Shown in pieces: positions 36,561 to 58,230 of a stretch of DNA of 64,000 bases. The notes below the pieces were generated by a model, which was given only the letters and a program-made list of their open reading frames with translations, had not been told where the DNA came from and made no database searches. The position numbers and the translations under genes were made by a program. Source of the DNA: Lepisosteus oculatus (taxonomy: Eukaryota > Chordata > Actinopteri > Semionotiformes > Lepisosteidae). Numbering within the stretch: the first letter of the stretch is position 1; each line of letters begins with the position of its first letter. The DNA is taken from assembly GCF_040954835.1 (NCBI RefSeq), contig NC_090723.1, forward strand, positions 7,264,001 through 7,328,000, in the 5' to 3' direction.

Positions 36561-38651
36561 TGCTAAAGAACAAGTGGAAATGACGTACTGTCTCAGAGGT
36601 CCAATGGGTTATTTTTTCAGGCAGTACCAAATGAGGGCAGCTCTTGACCTTTTTGAGAGATGAATGCAAAATACCATGTCCCAAACAGAAATCAACCTGT
36701 GATAACTCAGATGGAGGAAAAAAATACCCAGTGTGGCCCGTTTCCAAACAGTGGTCTTGGGTTGAGATAACTCCAGAACTCAACCTACTCTTCAGAATCT
36801 GTTCAGTGGTTAAGCTACATTTTTCCCCTCAATGATATTTAATCTCAATCAATACGAGTTAATGGAAATACAGCGTAACAGGGTAATTTGTTATATGTTA
36901 ACTATACGGTTTTCTTTTTAAAGAATGGCACTACTTAATATAATAACTGCCTGACAGAGGACCCTCAGTCAACATTAGATGAAACAGTTACTCCCTACTG
37001 CAATAGTAAATCGCTTCCCTACAAGACAAGATTGAGAACAAATCTCTAGAGAGAATAAAAGTTTGTTTTTCCTTTTTTTATTTTCATGTTTGCTCTTTAA
37101 AAAATAAAATAAAAGACTGGGTAAGAAACCTACAACAGCCTCGCTCACATTGCTCTCAAAAACACTGTGGATGACATGTCACTAAACCCACTGGCCAAGC
37201 CTACATTAGGCTACATGGTTAAAACATAAATATCCGTTTGTCATAAATCTCTACATTTCTTTTCCAGGAAGGACATCAGGGCTGCCTGTTTACCGATGGA
37301 CTCATCAACCGAGATCCTGTTGAGAAAAATCCTGAACAGAGATTCCTAAGTCTAACAAAGTTGGAATGCACAGGGTGAGGGCAATAACTTACTCACCATG
37401 ATGTAGCAGCGTAGGAAGAATGCATCTGAACAACGCAGGAAAGTCTCAAAACTGCATTTTGATTTATCTTGATGTATTTTTAAATACAATCACATCACAC
37501 AATGGTCCCAGGCCTTCAGAGGTAATCGCATGGCAAAATTGCAATTGTCATACAACAGTTAAGGGCTCTTTTATTGTTCTTACTGGGAAGTACCACACTA
37601 GGAGACCCGGCGTGCCCTCCCAGTTGTGTTCTTCATAGCACTGTCCCCTCCCTCAATGCCACAGAGGCCGTGAGGTTTAGAAGACCAGTCTACAAAGGCC
37701 TTGGAGCTCGACCACCAGATACAGAGGAGCGAAAACTGGAAGAGTAAAAAGGAATCGAATGCCCATACCTTCCTGCTACATCACAGACTGAAGCAAATTA
37801 CTCCCCACACAGCAAATTGGAGTGACGTAGCTACTCAATTTTGGCAAGGGTAAAAAAAAAAAAAAACTAAAAAAAAACAGTTGTAGGACACATACAAATG
37901 TCAGCATAGAAAATGACAAACCATAAAAAAATTACACAATTAAAAGAAAACAAAGGTTTGAGAGGTTTAGCAAAAGGACCTTTTCTCAGGAGCAAAAAGT
38001 AAAAATCGGAGAGCTCATTACTTTGTAATGTCTATGCTCCCTTCTGTATTTTTTCCTCATGAAAAAAGCCCCCCAAACTTAAATTTCCTTTTAAGGTGCA
38101 ATTTTAGAACAATCTAATTTTTTTTTCGCCCACTTGTTCTCCACACTGGCAACATCCTTTTCTAGAACGTTTTAAAAAAATAACCTTTCGTTTTCCAAAA
38201 AGCTATGAAAATTACAGTATTACAGTCAGACTCTTTTTGTTACTTTTATTTTAGAAAACGTCCTTTTTAAAGTGTGGTAATTCAAGTCACATTTTTTTTT
38301 TTAAGATACAGAGAAAAAAAAACTTGGAAACATGAATACAGCAAGGAAATGAAAAAAAAGATAGAAAATAAAGCTAACATTTTCGGACTGCTCTATTTTT
38401 CTTGAAAAAAAGGGATTTGAGGAGAGGTGGGCTAGGGAGGACAGATGGAAAGTTAGTTGAGTAAACTTTTACAGTTGGTTCTTTAAATTATGTTTTGAAG
38501 TCTAATTTCAGAATTTTTCAGCTTTTAAGTTATTTCGGTCTTCCAGACATTAAATGGATCTTGTCCCCCCCCTGCCTGGCATCAGCAGGGTGGGGAAACA
38601 GCGCCTCAGCCTGGCAATGGAAAGGAACAGCCTTCACAGGGAATTGCAGGC

Positions 38652-49020
<10,369 letters not shown>

Positions 49021-49527
49021 TGACGTAATCGTGTGTTCTTTTTCAAATTCTGGCAGAGACTTCTGAAAATAACCGCTTAATTCTCATATTATTCACGTCT
49101 TGTTTTTGTGATTCTGAAAGAACATTTCTGTACTGTGAGTATGTTTATATTGAGCCCCATTGTTTCAAACGAATCTTTAATAAAGGAATAGAAACCTCCT
49201 TGGACTAATACTAATACTAGCTTGATAAAGTACATAATCGTATATATAGTATACATTACATTCATTTTTATTCTGTATTAGGCGGATAATACTTGGTAAA
49301 CGTGATAGTAAAAGCATGAAGTTTCGTCACCTTATCGGGACGCGGGAGTTCATAAATTGATTTCTGAAACTCGTTTATATAATATCTAAGCAATCTCAAG
49401 ACGTCGTTTGGGAGAACATTCTACGTTAAGAGCCCTATATGTGTTCACAGCTTGTAGGTATAGTGTTATGCGTAGAAATGATCATCCGGAGGCGTATAGA
49501 CGTTTAACTGGCTTTAATAAAGTTAAT

Positions 49528-49660
49528 GCATCATCTAGGTGGATGCTGTACATTGGTGGTGGTGGAGGGGATCCCCATTGCCTGTAAAGCGCTTTGAGTG
49601 GAGTGTCCAGAAAAGCGCTATATAAGTGTAAGCAATTATTAATTATCATTATTATTAATG
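49528..49660 (+). mobile_element. 5S-SINE 3' tail
   Basis: GCATCATCTAGGTGGATGCT, CATTGGTGGTGGTGGAGGGG, CCTGTAAAGCGCTTTGAGTG, GCGCTATATAAGTGTAAGCA, then ATT units. It lies between lsm12 and g6pc3. Confidence 0.75.
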
Positions 49661-50580
49661 TATGACACACTCTCCAACTTTCTCTCCTGACCTCCGACCC
49701 CAGAAACTCTCTCCTGACCTCTGACCCCAGAACCCAGTCGTATATAGCATCCCTGCGCACTGTGTTCTAGTAGTGCCATCACAACACAGTAGGCATTCAA
49801 ATCCGCTTTGCATCCCATGAGAATATAACCGCCGTTGTATAGGACCCCCAAAACATAAGGGGTTGTAGCAGACAGTTCGATAAAGTTCCTAGTTTAAAAA
49901 AAAAAACTGGGGCAAACTAATTTTAAAAGTCATCTGTATAGGGTCACTGCATAACTAGTTACGAGATAATAGCCAAAGTATTAACATATACAATGTTATA
50001 CTTGGTATGAAGTAATACTTTACCTCTTCAACGTTTGCCGACTTCTTTTCGATTTACAAAAGCAGTCCCTTACACATGTAACCTGTTACTGTAATGGGCT
50101 ACGTTGTTGTTGTTGTTGTTTTGTTTTTTTTTTAAGTTACTTTCTCCCCCAACAAAGGCAGTGCGTGCCAGACCATCTCTCTGAAGAGGTCACCAAATAA
50201 CAAACGAGTCCGGGACTGAAGTTTGTCCCTTTCCTCTCCCGGTTGTCGGCAGTCAGGAAATGATCGAGCCCGATGATGCTGTCAAAAAAAATTAAGCACC
50301 AGGAGCCAGCCCAGAGCTAATGACCGCGCCAAGTTTTCCGCCTGTAGCAGCATCTCTCGGATACCTGCGTCTGCGCTTCATCCCGGCATCACTGGCCCAT
50401 TAAGTATTTAAAATTAAAGAATATCCAGTGCAGCGGTCCTCCTAGTTGTTGCAATTAAGGTCACTACAGTCAGTGCATATAGCCCGTAGTCATTATCTGC
50501 CGTTCTTTTAACTTTGAAACGTTTGTAACTCCTATAAGTTGTGGCGACGGTCCGTCCTCGTCGAACCAGCTCGTCTGAAG

Positions 50581-53500
50581 ATGGATGCGATTCACGCCCA
50601 GGGCGTCCGGATCGCCGAGGCGCTTCAGAACCGGCTGATGGACCATGAGAAACTCTGGCTGTCCATCACTCACCTGGGCAGCCCCAAAGCCGCCTTCCTG
50701 CTCTGTTTCCCCGCCACCGTCTACCTCAGCCGGAGGACCGGAGTGGCCGTCATCTGGGCCGCTATCATTTCGGAGTGGCTGAATCTCATTTTCAAGTGGT
50801 AAGCGAGAAACTGGTTACATGAACAGTCCGGGTTTTGGGGACAGACCTTAGGAGCTTCCCGCATGCGTTTACCGCAGGACATCTGTAAATAAGCTGCTAA
50901 TGTATAGGAAAAGCGTCAGTAACTGGTATTATTGTGCACGACATTCTCCGCTTTGTGTCTGTCACGGGTTTTGGACGATGACGCCAAACTACCTTTGCTG
51001 TTGCTGCGAAAGGGAAGTTTGTTGCGGACTCTGGGACCTCAGACCAGCTCAGCGTGTTGCTGCTACTAGCTGACGTCCGTCCCCTCAGTGGCAAGAGATA
51101 GTGTTGCAACTCTGGTGGCGCTCAGGTGGTGCAATCGCTACTGTACCTCTCAGCCAGTTTCCGTACGCCACAAGCGCCTCAGCTAAAAACTATTTTGTGT
51201 GCTGTCCAGTTTCGTGCACTGGCCTCTGCTTTAAATGACCGCATTTTGCAGAAGTGTTTCTATAAACCCTAGATTCCAAGGCATCTGAAAATCCCAGTTT
51301 TTTCCTTGCTTCTTATATACCCCTTTCGCATGCTTCCGAGTGCTACCCTGCATTTGGTGCTTAAATTAACCCTGTAATTGCTCCAGCAGATTGGTGGAAT
51401 GCGTATGATCCCTGCGCGCCAGTACTTAAAACAGCGGTCAACATGCCTGTTCTGAAGACGGCAGAGCGGGCTGACGTCACTTCTGCAGCTGGGGAGCCCC
51501 GCGCTGAACCCCGTTAAACATGCAGTTTTCTATGTACTCGCTGGCCAAGATGTTAGTGCTGCCCCCCCCAAGTCAAAATAAATAGAATCTGAGGTCAAAG
51601 ACATCATGGCTTTCCTTGGCCAGAACAAACCCCAGCTCGGACCTCAATCCTGTTGAAACCCAGAGGGCCACACGGTTTAGTCCCACACACTGTTACCACA
51701 ACTTCAATTGCAGGCTATCCTTTCTAAAGGTATGGGTTGGGACTGGGCAGCAGATATTACAAACAGTATTTATACAGGCCATCTGCTGTTCAAGCTGTTC
51801 CTGTGCTCGCTGAGGCCTTAACATAATATTTAATGGAGTTTCTTAATATTTAGGCCGATATGCATACATCATACACAGTAGCAGGCATGTGCATCGTAAA
51901 TGAGTGCAATTAAGGGATTACTGTGTAGAAACAGGAGAGGCATCATTGATTAGGACAGAGAGTTGACCACACAGCAAGGAAGGGTTGAACAGCACTGTGC
52001 ATCTGATGTGCTACTGCTTTTCTGGAAGACATGCACTCACATTTTTATTTCTATTTAGCTGTCCCAGCTGGGACAAGCATGGGAAAAAAACACATGGGAA
52101 AAAAAGATTCAGATCTAAACCTTTGCCCATCTTCTGTATAAATCTACATGTTAAGAAATGCTGATTCGCCAGTCCCCATGAATCCTTCTGGCTCTACTTA
52201 TTTATTATACCCAATACTACCCACTGGAGCTCAGCAGGGTTGAGCCTGGTCAGCACCTGGATGGGAGACTCCTGGGAAGCTATGGTTTCTGCTGGAAGAG
52301 GTTAGTGGGACCAGCAGGAGGTGCCCACCCTGCGGTCTGTGTGGGTCCTAATGCCCCAGTATAGTGGTGGGGACACTATACTGTAGTGGGTGCCGTCTTT
52401 CGGATGAGATGTTAAACCGAGGTCCTGACTCTCAGTGGTCATTAAAGATCCCCGGACATTTCTCGAGAAGAGTAGGGAGTTATCCCGGTGTCCGGGCTGA
52501 ATTTCCCCCCTCAGCCTTTACCATGGCCTCCAAATTGTCCCCCTGTATGATGGGCTTGCACTGGCCCTGCGATGGACTGGCGTCCTGTCCAGGGTGTACC
52601 CTGCCTTGCTCTCGAGGCTCCGGCTTCCCGCAACACCGTAGGGTAAAAAGCAGTTTGGCAAATGACATGACGTGACAATGGGGCATGACCTTGTTTCAGA
52701 AGCGAGGTCAGGGTGCAGGTGAGTGCTGTACTGGGTGGTACGGAATTGATGGACTGGGATGCACTGTTCTCTGTCCCCAGGGTGCTGTTCGGCGAGAGGC
52801 CCTTCTGGTGGATAGGAGAATCCCAGCTGTTTCGCACAAACCAGCCGCAGGTCAGGCAGTTCCCCTCCACGTGCGAGACAGGACCAGGTGAGTGGAGGGC
52901 AGTTCGCTGCCTCCTTTTTCAATGAAAACGCGAGTACGTCAGGAATCCTAACTCAGGACTGACGGCTGACAGCTGCTGTTCACCTAGACCCAGTGCATCC
53001 ACATAGCTCAGGAAGAAGAAGACTGCCCAAAAACAACCATTACAGCTACTGATGAAGGCAAATATCCAGATAATCAAGGTATAATACTTCACTACAGTTA
53101 CTACTTCAAGATCACAACAACTCCCAGTCCTACTGGGAGAGGGAGGAGGGAACTAGCCGGCCAGTATGTGACCTCCAGTAACAGCATGTGGAACAGTGAG
53201 CTTGTCTCTCAATAATGTTCATATATTTATACGTCAATACCTTATGATGTGTCTCTACTGTAAACGTCTGTAGGTTTTGTATGTTAATTGTATTTGTTTA
53301 ACTTTGGCAACACTGATTTACTAATTGGTCATACCAATAAAGCATCGTGAATTGACAGAAAAAAGTGTTTGGTGCACCTATAGCTGCATTCATTATTCAC
53401 ACATGGATGCTCTGGCTGATCAGGGGGAGTTGGGGCCGTGTGGTTGCTGTTGTAATCGATACCACAGTGGGCAGGGGTATAGAACAGGCCGTACGGGGGC

Positions 53501-56403
53501 CCAGTCAGAGTCTAGTAGGTTTTATGTGGGCTCTGTGGGTACCGGGATGCCCCTCAGGGCTGACTCGTCAGGACTCTCTCTCCCCCCCCATCTCCAGGCA
53601 GCCCCTCCGGCCACGCCATGGTGACGGCGGCCGTGTGGTGGGTGATGGCGTCCGACCTGTCCGCCTTCCTCTACGCCCGCACCCGCAGGTCAGTCAGAGG
53701 TCAGGCCCGGGGAGGGGAGGGGAGCTGATCGCTGTGGGCTCTGTGGAGAAAAGCTCACACTTTTCCTCCTCCTTGCTCTTCACTGCTCTGGCCCGTCTTT
53801 GGAATGGCAGAGACTGCTTCATGCCTCCCTTTTGAGCACGTTTTTCTCTTTATCGTTGTGTCGCAAAGTAAGAAAATCGCGGCAGGGAGGGGCAGTGGTT
53901 AGCATCCTGCCTCGCAGCTCTGGAGCCCTGGGTTTGACTCCTGGGGTGCCATCTCTGTGGAGTTTGCATGGGTTTCCTCCCACAGTCCATTGACATACTG
54001 GTAGGTTAATTGGCTTCTGGGAAGATTTCCCTGGTGGGGCTGCATGTTTGCGTCTGTGCATGTGCCCTGTGATGCAGTGGAGTCCTGTGCAGGGTGTCCG
54101 CCTTGCACATATTGCTTGCTGGGAAAGGATCCGGCACCCCTGGGACCCTGTGTTGGGGTTAGAAAATGGACGGATGGATTTTACATTTTCAAATGTAATA
54201 CCCGTCAAACATGTGGCGTGCATCTCCCATGTGTGTCTGTGAGCAAGGACACGTGTCTTTTTCCTCCCCGTCCAACTCCCTGCAAATGTGCAGAAGGTTC
54301 TGACAGCCAGGCATTGATCCTGCCCTTTCCTTCTAGCCTGGGTGACAGTGAGAAGAAGAATAACTCTTCAGGAGTCCTATACTATAAAAAACAGGGTAAC
54401 ATTGTTTTAACTGAGCATTTGGAAGCAGCGTGCACGCTGATGTTGGTGAAGGGTGGGCTGATGTCGTTTCTCCTCACTGTCTCGTGCAGCGTAGTGCTGA
54501 TGGCTGTGCCGTTTCTCCTCTACCTGGGCTTCCTGCTGGCAGTGGGCATCTCCAGGATCTTCATCCTGGCACACTTCCCTCACCAAGTAGTTGCGGGATC
54601 TGTCACAGGTCAGTGTGCACTGAAGCTGCAGACGACCACAGGCATAGCTCTGCAAGACTGCGATCACACCAGCAGTGTGTGGATTTGCCTCCAGTCCACT
54701 CTTCTGCCCCTCCTTTCCAGAATTCGCCTACATATAAACCCGACTGTGCAAGAGAATAAGACATCTTCAACCCATGCAGGAGTTACTGTATACGTGTGTT
54801 ACGAGCATCAAAAACTTTACTCAAGCCCTCCACATTTTCTCCTGTCATAACAACTGTGATTAATGCATCTGAGTTTGGTAAGAAGAAACGACAAATTGCA
54901 GATCTGTCAGCATCAGCTGCCAGTTTAAAACAATGGAGAGAATTGCAGTAGAAGGTCATCAGAGATTTGTTTGTAAAAAATTAAACAGATTGTTCAAGTT
55001 AGAACAGGGCAAAATGCTTTAAGAGGTCTGCATAGCAGTCAAAGCTATTCAATTGAAAATCGGTGTTTTTCCGTAATGAATTCTCTGTATGATCGAGGAG
55101 CAGCTACAAGCTTTGAGTTGAGGCAGTCACTGGGGGGCTGTCAGGGAGTGGAGAACAGCATGGGCGGGATGAGTCTGAGGCCAAGGTGGTCTGTATACAG
55201 GCGGAGAAACCCCTCTTCCCTGTGTTCCAGGATTCGTGCTGGGGTACGCCCTGAGCCGGGTGGTCCCTGACCCGCGACCGCTCAGATTCTTCGTGTTCCT
55301 CTCCGGGGGGCTGCTGCTGGGCACCCTGCTGATGCACTGGGGTCTCGAGCGCTGGGGGGTGGACCTGTCCTGGTGAGTCTCTTCATGCACACTTGAGCAC
55401 CCCCAAAACACTGGAGCTCCCCTCACATCCCACAGCACTCTAGTCCCAGTGGATTGATATTCACGTCTTCTGCTTAACTCTGTGCATTAGGCTGTGCTGG
55501 GCCATGGTTTTCTTGCTTGTCTTGTAGCAGTTGTATTACCAAAAGTTGGATCATGAAAGTAGTCAGCCTAGGGAGTAACTTCCAAGGGAAGGCCTTATTG
55601 CAAACTGGATTCCAGCATCTTGAAGTCAAGGCCTGTTCTGTTTTTAATGGCAGGGTTTTGTCGGGCGCCACAGTGGCCCAGTGGTTGGCGTTGCTGCCTC
55701 ACAGCTCCGGGGGCTATCTGTGGGGAGTTTGCATGTTCTCCCTGATTCCGTGCGGTTTCCTCTCACAGTCCGAAGACATACTGGCAGCTGAATGGGCTGA
55801 GAAAACCGACCCCAGTGAGAGTGTGTGTAGGTCTGTGTGTCTTCCCCGTGATGGACTGGCATCCCCTCTCGGGCGTATCCTGCTTTGCGCCCATTGCCTG
55901 CTGGGATAGGCTCCGGCGACCCTGAATTGGATGAAGTCGTGAGAGGATGGAGGGATGGAAGGCAGCGCTGTGTGTTTGGAGAGGAGGTGGTCTTGGCCTG
56001 TGGGTTTCTGGGTCTGGGTGTCACACGCGGTCTGTTCTGTCTGTCTGCTGTGTGCAGGTCCATTGCGTTGGCAGAGAGGTGGTGCGCGCGGGCAGACTGG
56101 ATTCACCTGGACACGGCGCCCTTCTCCTCCCTGATGCGGGACAGCGGGGCGGCCCTGGGGCTGGGGCTGGCGCAGCACTGGAGGCCCCAGGGCTGGAGTT
56201 TGCCCAGGGCCCCGCGGGCTCTGTGCATGGCCCTGACCTCCCTTGCCCTGTACCACCTCAACCGGCTTCCCCTGCCCCCTGCCCCGCCGGTGCTCTTCTA
56301 CGGCCTCTTCTTCGCCAAGCACGCCGCGGTGCCGCCCGTCGTCATGGTCCTCGTGCCCGGCCTGGTGCACTGTCTCACCAGGAAGGGGGACAAAGACAAG
56401 TGA
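50581..56403 (+). CDS. g6pc3: Glucose-6-phosphatase catalytic subunit 3
   Basis: Six coding exons: 50581-50798, 52781-52887, 53598-53688, 54490-54608, 55231-55372 and 56058-56403. Phases agree, giving 340 aa against 346 in human as remembered. This ER membrane phosphatase of the PAP2/G6Pase family hydrolyses glucose-6-phosphate and, importantly for neutrophils, 1,5-anhydroglucitol-6-phosphate. The active-site motifs are intact: K72 and R79 in [13 protein letters not shown], the GSPSGHA motif with H114, and [12 protein letters not shown] with R161 and H167. H114 and H167 fall at the same positions as the human catalytic histidines. The start ([18 protein letters not shown]) and last exon ([23 protein letters not shown]) align with the orthologue. 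Multiple hydrophobic segments fit the nine-helix topology. The C-terminus is Lys-rich (KGDKDK). Introns 1, 3 and 5 carry SINEs. Confidence 0.97.
52226..52660 (+). mobile_element. 5S-headed SINE joined to a family B SINE tail (chimera)
   Basis: 5S head GGAGCTCAGCAGGGTTGAGC, CTGGTCAGCACCTGGATGGG and body (ATGCCCCAGTATAGTGGTGG, GATGTTAAACCGAGGTCCTG) to about 52530. From about 52565 the sequence is the family B 3' end (GCGATGGACTGGCGTCCTGT, CCAGGGTGTACCCTGCCTTG) instead of the GCGCTTTGAG tail. It lies in g6pc3 intron 1. Confidence 0.75.
53886..54180 (+). mobile_element. tRNA-derived SINE, family B
   Basis: GGGGCAGTGGTTAGCATCCT, GCTCTGGAGCCCTGGGTTTG, GTGGAGTTTGCATGGGTTTC, CTCCCACAGTCCATTGACAT, GTCCTGTGCAGGGTGTCCGC, GCTTGCTGGGAAAGGATCCG. 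It lies in g6pc3 intron 3. Confidence 0.8.
55666..55955 (+). mobile_element. tRNA-derived SINE, family B
   Basis: GCGCCACAGTGGCCCAGTGG, GCGTTGCTGCCTCACAGCTC, GGGGAGTTTGCATGTTCTCC, TTTCCTCTCACAGTCCGAAG, GATGGACTGGCATCCC and CTGGGATAGGCTCCGGCGAC. It lies in g6pc3 intron 5 just upstream of exon 6. Confidence 0.8.
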
Positions 56404-58224
56404 GAGACCGGCGGCAGCAGCGTGGAGAAGGCCATCCTCCAGGCCCCACCCATTTCGCCAGTCTTCGCCCCCCCCCCCCTCCCAAGCCTGGCTCTACCCG
56501 CTCTCCCAAATCGTGCAGCTCAGATGCCCCGTCGCCATGCAGTCCGCCCCTGGGGTCCAAGGAGACCCTGATCCATAGTGCTCTGCGTTGCAATGTGCCT
56601 GTAGCAGTTTGGTCTCCTGTGTGCAATAGCATTTCTGTCCTGCAGGGTAACCTCTGCACTTCAGGCTGGGATAGATGTCTTAATAGCTGTTGTGGTAACT
56701 TTCAATCAGCACACATCAATGACGTTCAGCACTCTTTACTGTAATTTAACAAATAGTTAAGACTTCTCAGACGGCAGCGCAGTCTCCTTGCTTGCACTCC
56801 AGTAGCAAGAAAGGAGGACAACCAGTGGATCCAGTTGTTTGGTCAAACAACCTTTGACCTTTAGGTTACGATAACTTACGACTATAACAGCTGTTGCTAT
56901 TAGAAGTGTAGTGTTTGATCACATTGAGAAACATTCTTCAGTTCGCTTTCCCGTGCTGATCGGCTTATAACAAGCTGAGAAGCAGAAGGGAGAAAGCAGC
57001 GTGTGTTGGCACGTCTCCCCTGAAGTGGGCTCTACAGCCGAAACTGAGTGTTCCTCCTTTTCTGTTTTTCAGTGCAGCGTTAACGTTTATTGACAACACG
57101 CCCATTTGAACAAGTCACGTCCACAGCGATTCAATGTTGATGACTGGTCCCGGAGTGCTCAGCATCTTCTAGATTCCATCCCAAACGAGCTCTCCATTAC
57201 TTAACTGGGCCAGCTATTGGTTTAATGAGTGTTTTATAAGAGGATGGTTAGTCACTGCTAGAAAAGACCCATAAGTCCTGCTGGACCAACAGATGCCCAG
57301 GAAACACAAATCCAACAGCTCCGCAAGTGCAGGGCTGGGGGCAGATGCTGTTAAGTGTGTGTGCAGTGTCTTCAAAAATCCTGATGTTTCTCTTTACCTG
57401 TATACCAGAGAGAGGATTGACTTTGACAAACCGAACGTAAGTGACTGTGAGCCCCGGGGCTGTGGGTCTCTGGGTGGCGCACGCGGTCAGTTCTGTCTTG
57501 CTGCTGTGTGCAGGTCCATTGCCTATGATGACAGACCAGATGGCTCCCTGAACTTCACAGGAAGCCGTATTTAGCAGGCCTGGAAGTGGGGATTCATTGC
57601 AGCCAGGGAATCACATAGTCACCACTGCAAAACTATTATATTGGTCATAGAACACAAAAGAAACCAGCACTGTTGTACCAAAGTCACTTTAGAGAGCCAT
57701 TAAACCCCAATAGTGTTGCCTTGTAATATAAACAACTCTTTGTCTTTAAAAAAGGGAATTAAGTTGGCAGGTGTCATGTCCATCCTTTTGGGAAACTGCA
57801 CAGTAGTTACCTGGCCATGAGGACAAGCATGACATCCATTTGTGGATCTGCATCTCAAAGACATTTTACGGAACAATCCCCAACACCCATGTGGTAGAAT
57901 AGCTTGTATTAATAGTGTTTACCTGGAGAAATTATTTCTTCTTGTCAATAGTTTTACCTTCTGGAAACCCAAACAGCAGAACACTTACTAGAGCAATCAA
58001 GAGTGAAGTATAGCAGCCTCTTACCTGGGATTTGAACCCACAGCCCCTGGGTTAGAGTACAGGACTTTACATAAAGTACTGTAGAGGTATGCAAATTTCA
58101 TTCCCATTTTCTTTAATTGTCTCTAGTGCATATTCCTTCATTTCTTGTTATGTTGGGGCACGTTTCTTGATATCTGCAGTAAATAAACATAGATCAACCA
58201 AGACTCTTGGCAGAAACAATGTCA

Positions 58225-58230
58225 TTTATT
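58225..58230 (-). terminator. Poly(A) signal AATAAA for a minus-strand transcript
   Basis: TTTATT on the plus strand reads AATAAA on the minus strand, in the context GTAAATAAATGAC. It marks the likely 3' end of a minus-strand transcript entering from beyond 64 kb. A plus-strand AATAAA at 58182-58187 lies about 40 bases away, as expected if g6pc3 read-through and the facing gene end tail-to-tail. Confidence 0.5.

Larger units (their letters stand above)
30702..38651. other. Intergenic, repeat-bearing region between LRR gene and lsm12
   Basis: I see no confident gene. The stretch contains a minus-strand tRNA-type SINE (about 31260-31515), palindromic element relics (about 31555-31725 and 33012-33112), two 5S-SINE 3' tails (31948-32166 and 36438-36560) and A-rich or T-rich tracts. 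AATAAA on the minus strand at 38245-38250 and 37077-37082 could end the lsm12 transcript. A coding-like stretch at 37256-37321 is discussed as a finding. I looked for a PYY/NPY-type precursor here and found none. Confidence 0.5.

Noticed and set aside
24346-38651. PYY/NPY-family peptide gene expected from human synteny
   Set aside because: No YPxKPxxPG or ITRQRYGKR-type coding stretch seen on either strand.
54044-54850. 268-codon plus-strand frame in g6pc3
   Set aside because: Only the exon 4 part (54490-54608) is real; the rest is a SINE and intron sequence.
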